This document shows, piece after piece, positions 33,838-42,234 of a stretch of 64,000 bases of DNA. This stretch comes from Acidobacteriota bacterium. GTDB taxonomy: Bacteria; Acidobacteriota; Blastocatellia; HR10. Made by a program: the position numbers and the translations under genes. The first letter of the stretch is position 1. Each line of letters begins with the position of its first letter. The DNA lies in the NCBI GenBank assembly GCA_030550025.1, contig JAUQQC010000010.1:1-64000 (forward strand), given 5' to 3'. Under the pieces are notes generated by a model that was not told the origin of the DNA, did no database searches, and saw nothing but the letters and a program-made list of their open reading frames with translations.

Positions 33838-35271
33838 ATGGAACGGGCGAGTGCGACGCAGTTGGCGGTCATCGGGAGCGGGCCGGGAGGATATGCGGCG
33901 GCTTTTCGCGCGGCGGATTTGGGGCTTTCGGTGACCTTGATCGGTCAGGAGCCGGCACCCGGAGGCGTCTGTCTGCACGTGGGGTGTATTCCGTCGAAGG
34001 CGCTCTTGCATGTCGCGCGCGTGCTGGCGGAAGCGCGGGAGGCCGAACGGTGGGGGGTCACGTTCTCGACGCCGCGTATTGATCTGGACCGCTTGCGAGC
34101 GTGGAAGCGCGGCGTGGTGGACCGGTTGACCGGCGGCTTGCGGCTGCTGGCCGAGCAGCGAGGCGTTCGATACCTGCGCGGGCGCGCGCGTCTGCTGGAT
34201 GCGCGGACGCTCCTTGTGGAGACCGGCTCCGGCGATGTCGAGCGCGTGAGCTTTCAACAGGCGATCCTAGCGACCGGATCGCGACCGGCCGAGCTGCCGG
34301 GGCTTTCGTTCTCGAGTCCGCGCCTCATGGATTCCACGCGCGCCCTGGAACTGGAAGACGTCCCGCGAACGCTGCTGGTGATCGGCGGTGGGTATATTGG
34401 GCTGGAACTCGGCACGGTCTACGCTACGCTCGGCGCGCGTGTGACGCTCGTGGAGATGCTGCCTGGGATTCTGCCCGGTGTGGATCGCGATCTCGCCTCG
34501 ATCGTGGCTCGACGGATCGAGTCGCTCTTTGAGGCCGTGCTCGTTAATACGGTCGTCGCTGAGATGCGAGAGGAGGCTGAGGGCGTGCGCGTGCGGCTGG
34601 AGGGAGTCGACGGGCAGGTCGTTCCGCCGCCGACCGAACGCGTGTTCGAGAAAGTCCTCGTCTGCGTCGGGCGGAAGCCGAACGCGCAGGACCTCGGGTT
34701 GGAGCGCACGCGCGTAGAGCGCGATGGGCGCGGCTTCGTTCGGGTGGATGCTCAGCGGCGCACGGCCGAACCGACGATCTTCGCCATCGGCGATGTCGCC
34801 GGCGAGCCGATGCTCGCGCATAAGGCCATGCACGAAGCTCATGTGGCCGTCGAGACGATCGTCGGCCATCACGCGACGTTCGCGCCCCGCGCGATCCCAG
34901 CCGTCGTCTTCACCGATCCGGAGATCGCGTGGTGCGGGCTGACGGAGACGCAGGCGCGACAAGAGAATCGGCCGATCAAGGTCGCGCGCTTCCCATGGGC
35001 GGCGTCCGGGCGCGCGGTGACGTTGGATCGCCCCGAGGGGGTCACAAAACTCATTCTCGATCCGGAGAGCGAGCGGATTCTCGGCGTGGGCATCGTCGGC
35101 GTGGGGGCCGGAGAGTTGATCGCCGAAGGCGTCCTCGCCGTCGAGATGGGCGCGCGCGCCTCGGACTTGGCGAAAGCGATTCATCCGCATCCGACGCTCT
35201 CGGAGACGCTCCTGGAGGCCGCCGAAGCGTTCCTCGGCGTGAGCCCACATCTTTATCGGCGCAAGGCATGA
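33838..35271 (+). CDS. lpdA: Dihydrolipoyl dehydrogenase
   Basis: 477 residues, with AGGAGG before the ATG. The FAD loop is V-I-G-S-G-P-G-G-Y near residue 12, the redox disulfide is G-G-V-C-L-H-V-G-C-I-P-S-K, the NAD loop is V-I-G-G-G-Y-I-G-L-E near 182, and the C-terminal catalytic pair is H-P-H-P-T-L-S-E-T (H and E). It reoxidises lipoamide in 2-oxoacid dehydrogenases or the glycine cleavage system, none of which is in the window. It lies 100 bases after hutU, perhaps on the same transcript. Confidence 0.96.
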   Translation: MERASATQLAVIGSGPGGYAAAFRAADLGLSVTLIGQEPAPGGVCLHVGCIPSKALLHVARVLAEAREAERWGVTFSTPRIDLDRLRAWKRGVVDRLTGGLRLLAEQRGVRYLRGRARLLDARTLLVETGSGDVERVSFQQAILATGSRPAELPGLSFSSPRLMDSTRALELEDVPRTLLVIGGGYIGLELGTVYATLGARVTLVEMLPGILPGVDRDLASIVARRIESLFEAVLVNTVVAEMREEAEGVRVRLEGVDGQVVPPPTERVFEKVLVCVGRKPNAQDLGLERTRVERDGRGFVRVDAQRRTAEPTIFAIGDVAGEPMLAHKAMHEAHVAVETIVGHHATFAPRAIPAVVFTDPEIAWCGLTETQARQENRPIKVARFPWAASGRAVTLDRPEGVTKLILDPESERILGVGIVGVGAGELIAEGVLAVEMGARASDLAKAIHPHPTLSETLLEAAEAFLGVSPHLYRRKA

Positions 35272-35316
35272 GCGGAACGTTCGGTCGAATCCATTCCTCT
35301 TGCGGGAGGGGGGGAG

Positions 35317-36627
35317 ATGAACGCACGCCGATTCTGGTTGGGGAGTGCCTCTGCGCTCATCCTGTTGTGCAGCGCTGTGTCCGCACAAGAGATGGCGCTG
35401 CGCGCGAACGCGGCGCGGATGGAGGAGCGCATTCTTCGTCTGGCCGAATTCGGGAAGGATCCGCGCGGTGGGGTCAGCCGCGTCGCCTTCAGCGAGGCCG
35501 ATCTCCAAGGGCGGGCCTACATCATCGCGCTCATGCGTCAGGCGGGTCTGGCCGTGCGCGTGGATCCGGCGGGTAATATCCTCGGGCGTCGCGAAGGCCG
35601 CGAACCGCACTTGCCTCCGATCGTCTTCGGCTCGCACATCGATTCCGTGCCCAACGGGGGGCGGTACGATGGCGTCGTCGGGGTCATCGGCGCGATCGAA
35701 TGCATCGAAGTATTGAACGAGCACGACGTGAGGACGCGGCATCCCTTGGAAGTCATCGTCTTCGCCGCTGAGGAGGGGGGACTCTTCGGCAGCCGCGCGC
35801 TCCTCGGGGCGTTGACGCCGGAAGCGTTGGCGGTCGTCAATGCGAGTGGGAAGACCGTGCGCGACGGCATTCGCACAATTGGCGGTGACCCGGATCGGCT
35901 CGCCGAGGCCGTGCGCCGTCCCGGAGAGATCAAGGCCTTCCTCGAGTTGCACATCGAGCAGGGGGGGACACTCGAAGCCGAGGGCGCGCAGATCGGCGTG
36001 GTCGAAGGGATTGTCGGCATCCGGCGGTGGGAGGTGGAGATCGAAGGATTCGCCAATCACGCGGGGACGACGCCGATGAATCAACGCCGCGATGCGTTGG
36101 TGGCAGCGGCCGAGCTGATCCTTGTTGTGAATCGCGTGGTGACGAGCACGCCCGGGCGTCAGGTGGGAACCGTCGGCCGCATCGCGGCTGAGCCCGGCGC
36201 ACCCAACGTCATCCCGGGGCGCGTCCGCATGAGCTTGGAGTTGCGCGATCTCTCGGCCGAGAAGATCGAACAGCTCTTCGAGCGCATTCGCGAGGAAGCG
36301 CGTGCCATTCAGGAGCGGCGCGGCGTGACGATCACCTTCACGCCCATTGATGCGACGGCCGTCCCCGCTCCAACCGATCCGCGCGTGCGTCAGCTCATCG
36401 CCGAGACGGCTCGCGAACTGGGTCTCAGCACGATCTTCCTGCCAAGCGGCGCCGGACACGATGCGCAGAATATGGCGCGCATCGCTCCGACCGGCATGAT
36501 CTTCGTCCCGAGCGTCGGCGGCATCAGCCATTCCCCGAAGGAATACACGCGTCCCGAAGATTTGGCCAACGGCGCCACCGTGCTGCTGCACACAATCCTG
36601 AAAATTGACCGAGGTGCCCTGCCATAA
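35317..36627 (+). CDS. Secreted M20-family amidohydrolase (carbamoylase/allantoate type)
   Basis: 436 residues. A signal peptide (M-N-A-R-R-F, hydrophobic run, ending V-S-A-Q near residue 24) is unusual for this normally cytoplasmic family. Metal-site motifs of the N-carbamoyl-L-amino-acid hydrolase/allantoate amidohydrolase group are present: G-S-H-I-D-S-V-P-N-G-G, D-G-V-V-G-V, F-A-A-E-E-G-G-L-F-G-S-R, L-E-L-H-I-E-Q-G, and G-A-G-H-D-A-Q-N-M. The dimerisation region has G-F-A-N-H-A-G-T-T-P-M. It would release ammonia or carbamoyl groups outside the inner membrane. It lies between lpd and an M23 peptidase. Confidence 0.88.
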   Translation: MNARRFWLGSASALILLCSAVSAQEMALRANAARMEERILRLAEFGKDPRGGVSRVAFSEADLQGRAYIIALMRQAGLAVRVDPAGNILGRREGREPHLPPIVFGSHIDSVPNGGRYDGVVGVIGAIECIEVLNEHDVRTRHPLEVIVFAAEEGGLFGSRALLGALTPEALAVVNASGKTVRDGIRTIGGDPDRLAEAVRRPGEIKAFLELHIEQGGTLEAEGAQIGVVEGIVGIRRWEVEIEGFANHAGTTPMNQRRDALVAAAELILVVNRVVTSTPGRQVGTVGRIAAEPGAPNVIPGRVRMSLELRDLSAEKIEQLFERIREEARAIQERRGVTITFTPIDATAVPAPTDPRVRQLIAETARELGLSTIFLPSGAGHDAQNMARIAPTGMIFVPSVGGISHSPKEYTRPEDLANGATVLLHTILKIDRGALP

Positions 36628-36631
36628 CGGG

Positions 36632-38449
36632 ATGTCCGTCGTGCGCGCGAGGAGGAAGGCGATCGGCCTGGCACTCGCCTTTTTAGGCGGGTTTCCCCCC
36701 ATCGGCCTCACGCGCGTCGAGGATCAGATCCAGCGGTACGTGAACGAGAAGCATGGATGCTCGCTCTACTACTTGCCCGCGAGATGGCGCCTGCAGGTCC
36801 AATCCGGTTCGGGAAGCGAAGCGGCGATCTTCACAGCGCGGGACGCCCCGGAGGTCATGGCTGTGCTCAATATGTTCGATCCGGTGCCGAACCTCACGCT
36901 CCATCCCCGACAGCTCTTCGATATGGACAAGGGCGCGCTGGCGACGATCTTCGGCGGACTGGAGATCCTGCAGGAGCGCACCCTCTCGCTCTCGGGCGCG
37001 ATGGCGCATCAGGTGACCTTCGAGGGGCGGGAGAAGCGGGTGACCCGGTACACGATCGTCCATCGCGGTTCCGTCTACTTGCTTGTGTACATCGCGCCGA
37101 AGTCGAAATACGAGTCGTATCTGCCGGGCTTTCGCCTCATGGTCGAGACGTTTCGCCTCTTCGGGGCGGGAGTTCCCGAAGTCGATCCCCGCGCACTCTC
37201 GCCGGAGGTCGTGGCCGAGCCCGCAGGCGAACACGCCTTGTACATCCGCACGCAGCCGGATCCCGTGTTCGTGGAGGTTCGAGAGGGGGATCAGAATTGG
37301 CACTATCATCTCCTTTTGGGGAATCCACACGAGACCGAGGTCGAGCTTCGGGAAATCCGCGTGAGGTATGTGAGTGAGGAGCGGGCGCTGGAGGAGATCC
37401 GGCTCGATCCTCCGGCGATCGAGCGGGTTCTGGAGGGAGGATCAAACCGCATTCCCCCGAAAGGGCAGGTGAAATGGCGCGATCACGCCGGGCATCGCGA
37501 GCGCGCGCCCGAGAGCATCGAGTACGTGATCTTCTTCCGCGTGGGAGATCGGTTGCTGCAGCGGGCGCATCGCGTCCGATTGCTCCGCTATCGGCAGAAG
37601 ACATGGTTCACGCTTCCCTTCAATGGAGTCTGGCGCGTGTGGCGCGGACATGACGTCTTCGAGGGGCATCGGCAACGGGCCGACGCGCAGACCTTCGCGT
37701 ACGATTTCGTCTACGAGCGCGGGGGGAGGGATCGCGTTCCGCCTGAAGCGCGCGCAGCGACTGAGGCGGGAAGACCATCGGCGAGGGTGCGTCGCGCACG
37801 GCCCACCGGCGGCAGCTCCGCCTCGGCGTGGTCGCTCACGGATTTTTATGCCTTTGGTCAGAAGGTCCTGGCACCAGCCGATGGGCGCGTCGTGCGCGCC
37901 GTGGATGGCGAGCCGGATCGTCCTCCGGTCAAGACGCGCCTGCGGCTGGCGCAACCTTCAGGAGAGGACCCACGCCGGATTTTCGGGAACTACATCGTCA
38001 TTGATCATGGCCATGGGGAATTCAGCCTGCTCGGGCATTTGAGGCGAGGATCGGTGCGCGTGAAACGCGGGGATCGAGTGAAACGCGGCCAGGTCCTGGC
38101 CGAATGTGGGAATTCGGGAGCGAGCGCGCAACCGCATCTTCATTTTCACGTCATGGATGGGCCGGATCCGATCCGGAGTCGAGGCCTCCCCGTGCATTTT
38201 GGGAACTACCGCCTCTGGCGCGCTGGACAGGCCTCTCTGGTTCGATCCGGAGCCCCTCGCGCGGGGGAGCTCCTGGAGCGCGTGGTCGAGCCCGTACGCC
38301 GTCGCGCCTCCGCCCGTCGGTCCATGCGCCCGACGAGACCGCGACGGCGCGCCGAGCTTCTCCCCAGGGATGAGGCGACGCCCCCCGTGGGAGATGCGGC
38401 AGCTGTCGGTGCAGCGCGGCATCGCGCTGCTTCTGGGGGCAGAAGATGA
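36632..38449 (+). CDS. Large protein with C-terminal M23 peptidase (LytM) domain
   Basis: About 605 residues from the ATG at 36632, five bases after the previous stop; an ATG at 36605 is also in frame. A signal-like segment (about 8-25) precedes roughly 350 residues of beta-rich sequence I do not recognise. The M23 domain (about 405-530) has D-F-Y-A-F-G-Q-K-V-L-A-P-A-D-G, I-V-I-D-H-G-H-G-E-F-S-L-L-G-H-L, and H-L-H-F-H-V-M-D. The first zinc-site H-x3-D is not obvious (D-F-Y-A-F-G replaces the usual R-x-H-x-G-x-D), so activity is uncertain and it may be a degenerate LytM factor. An arginine-rich tail of about 60 residues ends in an ATGA overlap with the next gene. Confidence 0.75.
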   Translation: MSVVRARRKAIGLALAFLGGFPPIGLTRVEDQIQRYVNEKHGCSLYYLPARWRLQVQSGSGSEAAIFTARDAPEVMAVLNMFDPVPNLTLHPRQLFDMDKGALATIFGGLEILQERTLSLSGAMAHQVTFEGREKRVTRYTIVHRGSVYLLVYIAPKSKYESYLPGFRLMVETFRLFGAGVPEVDPRALSPEVVAEPAGEHALYIRTQPDPVFVEVREGDQNWHYHLLLGNPHETEVELREIRVRYVSEERALEEIRLDPPAIERVLEGGSNRIPPKGQVKWRDHAGHRERAPESIEYVIFFRVGDRLLQRAHRVRLLRYRQKTWFTLPFNGVWRVWRGHDVFEGHRQRADAQTFAYDFVYERGGRDRVPPEARAATEAGRPSARVRRARPTGGSSASAWSLTDFYAFGQKVLAPADGRVVRAVDGEPDRPPVKTRLRLAQPSGEDPRRIFGNYIVIDHGHGEFSLLGHLRRGSVRVKRGDRVKRGQVLAECGNSGASAQPHLHFHVMDGPDPIRSRGLPVHFGNYRLWRAGQASLVRSGAPRAGELLERVVEPVRRRASARRSMRPTRPRRRAELLPRDEATPPVGDAAAVGAARHRAASGGRR

Positions 38450-38850
38450 ACGGGGGGAGTGGGGTGTATTGCGTGGTCGTGCGCCTGGAGCGCGAGGCGC
38501 GCATTCGCGTCGGGCGACTTGGCCTGAGGACGTTCGCGCCCGGCATGTATGTGTACACGGGGCGTGCGGCGCGCTGTCTCGCCGCGCGCCTCGCCCGACA
38601 TCTTCGGCGTCGAAAGCCGAAGCGATGGCATATTGACCATCTGACGACTCACCGATGGGCGCGCGTCGTCGGCCTCCTCGTCTTCCTCGGCGACGCGGCA
38701 CGGGAATGCCAAGTGAATCAGCGCGTGATGGCCTCGGCGCAGAGCGATGTGCCCGGCTTCGGAGCGAGCGATTGCCGAAGCGGATGCCGCTCGCACTTGG
38801 CGTACTTCGCGCCGCCGGGGCCGCCGCGTGTCATCGAGGAGAGAGAATGA
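38446..38850 (+). CDS. DUF123 (GIY-YIG-like) protein
   Basis: 134 residues. The pattern G-V-Y-C-V-V-V-R-L near the start, P-G-M-Y-V-Y-T-G-R-A-A, R-L-A-R-H-L-R-R-R-K-P-K-R-W-H-I-D-H-L, E-C-Q-V-N-Q-R-V and G-F-G-A-S-D-C-R-S-G-C-R-S-H-L matches DUF123. This small GIY-YIG-like domain is sometimes fused to endonuclease III and is common in archaea and thermophiles. Its function is unproven, with a nuclease suspected. It overlaps the M23 gene by four bases and the next small gene by four bases. Confidence 0.85.
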   Translation: MNGGSGVYCVVVRLEREARIRVGRLGLRTFAPGMYVYTGRAARCLAARLARHLRRRKPKRWHIDHLTTHRWARVVGLLVFLGDAARECQVNQRVMASAQSDVPGFGASDCRSGCRSHLAYFAPPGPPRVIEERE

Positions 38851-38984
38851 TGAGCTGGAGAGATCCGCAGGTGATTTGGCTCATCATCCTGACCGTCGTC
38901 CTGATCGCGCACATGATCAAGGACGCGACGGAGTTTCAGAAGATCCGGCGGCTGGAAGAGGAGATCGCGGCCTTGAAGAAATAA
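38847..38984 (+). CDS. 45-aa single-span membrane protein
   Basis: The product begins M-M-S-W-R-D-P-Q-V, has one hydrophobic helix (about 9-25, W-L-I-I-L-T-V-V-L-I-A) and ends in a short charged coiled-coil-like tail with E-E-E-I-A-A-L-K-K. It starts inside the stop codon of the DUF123 gene (ATGA), with GAGGAGAG upstream, which supports it being real despite its size. Function unknown; it could be a small subunit or scaffold of a membrane complex. Confidence 0.6.
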   Translation: MMSWRDPQVIWLIILTVVLIAHMIKDATEFQKIRRLEEEIAALKK

Positions 38985-39087
38985 CCCGACGTCGCGCTGG
39001 CACGTCGCCGGTCTTCATCTTCCGCCGCTCGCGGCGAGGGGAGCGTAACGCCATGAGGTTCAGAAGAGCGAACGTGGGGAGACGGCG

Positions 39088-39116
39088 TGGTCAAGCGGCG
39101 GTATCTCCGATAAAAT
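39088..39116 (+). promoter_or_regulatory. Promoter of the methyltransferase/MTHFR gene (TGGTCA-N17-TAAAAT)
   Basis: TGGTCA at 39088-39093 and TAAAAT at 39111-39116 are 17 bases apart. The ATG at 39126 is nine bases beyond, so the mRNA would be leaderless or nearly so. Confidence 0.5.
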
Positions 39117-39125
39117 GGTGAGGCC

Positions 39126-40994
39126 ATGGGCACGACGTTTCTAGATCGGCTCAATCGAGAGGTATTGCTGGCCGATGGGGCGATGGGGACGCTTCTTTTG
39201 GCGCGTGGGATTGAACCCAAGGCGCTCATGGAGCAGAACCTCACCCATCCTGACCTCATCCGCCAGATCCATCTCGACTACATTCGAGCGGGCGCGCAAC
39301 TGATCGAGACGAACACGTTCCTGGCGAATCGGCTGCGTTTGGCCGAATATGGTTTGGACTCGGAGCTTGAGGCGATCAACCGCGCGGCCGTCCGAATCGC
39401 GCGCGAGGCCGTGCGGATCAGCGGCGAAGAGGTCTTCATCGCGGGTTCGGTGGGGCCGCTAGGCGCATTGGTCAAACCATACGGGAATCTCACGCTGGAC
39501 GATCTCTCGGCGGCGTATGTCGAGCAGATCGCCATCCTCGTGGACGAAGGGGTGGACGTCATCATCATCGAGACGCATCCGAGTCTGCTGGAAGCCCTCG
39601 AAGCCGTGCGCGCGGCCAAGACCGTCTCGCCCACGACCCCTATCATCGCGCAGATGACGTTCTTGGAGGACGGGAAGTCGAAGTTCGGGGATGATCTGCG
39701 CCGTTCTCTGGAAGCGCTGGCTGCCGCCGATGCCGATGTCGTAGGCGTCAATTGCAGCGGGCCGCAGATGACCTATGACATCATCTACGGGTTTCTGACG
39801 ACGACCGATCTCCCCGTCTCCATCATGCCGAATGCCGGATTGCCGCAATTTATCGGCGGGCGGACGATCTATCTCTCCTCGCCGGAGTATCTGCGCGAGT
39901 ATGCGCGCCGTTTCGTCGAAGCCGGCGCTAATATCCTCGGCGGCTGCTGCGGGACGACGCCCGAGCATATTCGGGCGATGAGCGCCGTCGTGCGCGGCCA
40001 CGCCCCTCGGCGCGTGCGACAGCGCGTCGTCGTGTCCGTTGAAGTGAAGGAGGAGCCGACGGCCGCCCCTTCTGCTGTCCCGCTTCCGGGGAGATTCCGC
40101 GAACGGCTCGGTCGCGAATTCGTCGTGGCGGTGGAGGTGCATCCTCCTCGGGGGTTGGAATATCGAGCGTCGATCGAGCGGATTCGCCAGCTGGCGCGCT
40201 GCGGCGTGGACGCCGTGAGCGTTCATGATCCGCCGGAAGCGCGCGTGAGCCTGTCGAGTCTCGTCTTCGCCTACCTGGTGCAAACGCAGGCGGGTGTGGA
40301 GGCGATCTGGCACCTTTCTTGTCGCGATCGCACGCTCGCGATGATTCATTCGGAGCTGCTTGGAGCGGCCGCGCTCGGCGTGCGCAATGTCTTAGCCTTC
40401 ACGGGGGAAGCTGCGAGCGTCGGTGAATGGCCGCGCTGGCCCTCGGCTCATGATGTGAGCGCCACCGGAGTGGTGAAGATCATCGAGGGCTTGAATCGCG
40501 GGCGCACGCTGACGGGAAACGACATCGGATCGCCGACGGACTTTCGCGTCGGCGTGCTCGCGCAGGTCGGCGCCGAGGACCTGGATGCCGAACTTCGTAA
40601 GCTCGAAGAGCGCGTGGAGGCCGGAGCGCATTTCATCATCACGACGCCGGTCTTCGACATGGAGCGCTTCGAGTATTTCCTGAAGCGCTGTGCCGGATTC
40701 GGCGTCCCCATCCTCGTGGGAATCCTCCCGCTCAAGAGCGCGCGCCATGCTGAGTTCCTCCATCATGAGGTGCCGGGGATCACGATTCCCGACGCTGTGC
40801 GCGAGCGGTTGCGTCGGGCTCAGGAGGACGAAGCTGCCGAGGGGATGCGCATCGCCCGCGAGCTGATCGCGCAGCTTCGGCCGCATGTGGCGGGCGTGCA
40901 TCTGATCCCCCCTTCGGAGCGATGGGACGCGCTGCCGGACGTGCTCGCCGCCTGTCTTCCTCAGCAGCTGAAAACGGATGCGCTCGGAGCGTGA
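39126..40994 (+). CDS. Homocysteine S-methyltransferase / methylenetetrahydrofolate reductase fusion
   Basis: 622 residues in two parts. Residues about 1-295 are a BHMT-type homocysteine S-methyltransferase (L-L-A-D-G-A-M-G-T-L-L, G-V-N-C-S-G-P, and zinc ligands in G-G-C-C-G-T-T-P). Residues about 315-605 are a MetF-like barrel (V-A-V-E-V-H-P-P-R-G, V-L-A-F-T-G-E, I-I-T-T-P-V-F-D-M-E). This is the YitJ layout, coupling 5-methyl-THF production with methyl transfer to homocysteine, although the physiological methyl donor of such fusions is debated. A separate MetE-type enzyme lies at the right edge of the window. Confidence 0.93.
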   Translation: MGTTFLDRLNREVLLADGAMGTLLLARGIEPKALMEQNLTHPDLIRQIHLDYIRAGAQLIETNTFLANRLRLAEYGLDSELEAINRAAVRIAREAVRISGEEVFIAGSVGPLGALVKPYGNLTLDDLSAAYVEQIAILVDEGVDVIIIETHPSLLEALEAVRAAKTVSPTTPIIAQMTFLEDGKSKFGDDLRRSLEALAAADADVVGVNCSGPQMTYDIIYGFLTTTDLPVSIMPNAGLPQFIGGRTIYLSSPEYLREYARRFVEAGANILGGCCGTTPEHIRAMSAVVRGHAPRRVRQRVVVSVEVKEEPTAAPSAVPLPGRFRERLGREFVVAVEVHPPRGLEYRASIERIRQLARCGVDAVSVHDPPEARVSLSSLVFAYLVQTQAGVEAIWHLSCRDRTLAMIHSELLGAAALGVRNVLAFTGEAASVGEWPRWPSAHDVSATGVVKIIEGLNRGRTLTGNDIGSPTDFRVGVLAQVGAEDLDAELRKLEERVEAGAHFIITTPVFDMERFEYFLKRCAGFGVPILVGILPLKSARHAEFLHHEVPGITIPDAVRERLRRAQEDEAAEGMRIARELIAQLRPHVAGVHLIPPSERWDALPDVLAACLPQQLKTDALGA

Positions 40995-41052
40995 ACGCGC
41001 CTTCTCGCGCGCGCATGAGGGGCCGTCGCTTTCCCCACATGTTCGAATGGGC

Positions 41053-41058
41053 TAAACT
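41053..41058 (+). promoter_or_regulatory. -10 box (TAAACT) eight bases before the desulfurase start
   Basis: TAAACT ends eight bases before the ATG at 41067, with only T-rich bases between and no ribosome-binding site. A weak TTTCCC lies 17 bases upstream. It suggests a leaderless mRNA. Confidence 0.45.
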
Positions 41059-41066
41059 ATTTTCCT

Positions 41067-42221
41067 ATGCGGCGCGAGGTCTATCTGGACAATAATGCGA
41101 CGACGCCGGTCGCTCCAGAAGTCGTGGAGGCGATGGCTCCCTATTGGCACGAGCGTTTCGGTAATCCCTCGAGCGCGCATCGAAAAGGGGTAGAGGCCGA
41201 ACGGGCCGTGCGCATGAGCCGCGCGACGATTGCGCGCTTGCTGGGCGTGAACGAGAACGAGGTCATCTTCACGTCCGGGGGCACGGAGGGGGATAACTTG
41301 GCGATCAAAGGCGTAGCCCGCGCGCTGCGCCGTCGCGGGATGCATATCCTCACGACGAGGATCGAGCATCCCGCTGTCTTGGAGAGTTGTCGGGATTTGG
41401 AGGCCGAAGGCTTCCGCGTGACGTATCTCGACGTGGATGCTGAAGGAATGGTGACCCCTGAGGCCGTCGAGGCCGCCCTCACGCCGGAGACGATCCTGGT
41501 TTCGATCATGCACGTCAATAATGAGCTGGGGACGATCCTCCCCATCTCCGAGATCGCCGAGCGCGTGAAGCGTCGAAATCCGGAGATCGTCGTCCATTCT
41601 GATGGCGTGCAAGCCATTGGGAAGACGCCCGTGGATCTGGGCTGGGTGGATCTCTATACGATCAGCGGGCATAAAATTCACGCGCCCAAAGGCACGGGCG
41701 CGCTCATCGTGCGCGAAGGGGTGAGGCTCGTGCCGCTCTTGTCCGGCGGCGGGCAGGAACGGGGGTTGCGCTCGGGGACCGAGAACGTGGCCGGGATCGT
41801 CGGCCTGGCGCGCGCGCTGGAGCTGATGTATGAGGACCTGGAGGGGAAGCTCGCGTACTTTCGGACCTTGCGGGAGCGTTTTCTGGAGGGAGTGCGGCGG
41901 ATCCCTGGGGCGCGCATCAATTCGCCCGAGCGAAGCGTCTCGACGACGGTGAACGTCTCGTTCCCAGGCGTTCCGGCCGAAGTCCTGCTGCACGCCCTTG
42001 AAGAAGAAGGCGTGTTCGCTTCCACGGGGGCCGCGTGCGCGAGCCGGAAGCGGCGGCGCAGCCACGTCCTGGAGGCCGTCCACTTGCCGCCCGAAGTCAT
42101 TGATTCCAGCGTGCGCTTCAGCTTCTCCCGCTACACGACTGTGGAAGACATCGAATGGGCCGTGCACGCGCTCCATCGCGCTGTGGAGCGGCTCGCCCTC
42201 GGACCGTCCGCGCGCCGCTGA
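41067..42221 (+). CDS. Cysteine desulfurase (NifS/IscS type)
   Basis: 384 residues. Motifs are Y-L-D-N-N-A-T-T-P-V near the start, F-T-S-G-G-T-E-G-D-N, E-H-P-A-V-L near 98, H-S-D-G-V-Q-A-I-G-K, the PLP lysine in S-G-H-K-I-H-A-P-K-G near 200, and the mobile catalytic cysteine in G-A-A-C-A-S-R-K near 325. It takes sulfur from cysteine for Fe-S clusters and tRNA thiolation. thiI follows after 13 bases, so this enzyme probably supplies persulfide to ThiI for 4-thiouridine. The high demand for heme and Fe-S proteins in this genome also fits. Confidence 0.95.
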   Translation: MRREVYLDNNATTPVAPEVVEAMAPYWHERFGNPSSAHRKGVEAERAVRMSRATIARLLGVNENEVIFTSGGTEGDNLAIKGVARALRRRGMHILTTRIEHPAVLESCRDLEAEGFRVTYLDVDAEGMVTPEAVEAALTPETILVSIMHVNNELGTILPISEIAERVKRRNPEIVVHSDGVQAIGKTPVDLGWVDLYTISGHKIHAPKGTGALIVREGVRLVPLLSGGGQERGLRSGTENVAGIVGLARALELMYEDLEGKLAYFRTLRERFLEGVRRIPGARINSPERSVSTTVNVSFPGVPAEVLLHALEEEGVFASTGAACASRKRRRSHVLEAVHLPPEVIDSSVRFSFSRYTTVEDIEWAVHALHRAVERLALGPSARR

Positions 42222-42234
42222 GACTCAGTGGACG

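Noticed and set aside
34267-36711. Very long antisense frames, such as 814 codons here, 670 codons at 27128-29140 and 622 codons at 21370-23238
   Set aside because: They lie opposite well-identified genes (lpd and the M20 enzyme, the NosL-like to radical SAM genes, leuS) and are typical shadow frames of GC-rich coding DNA.
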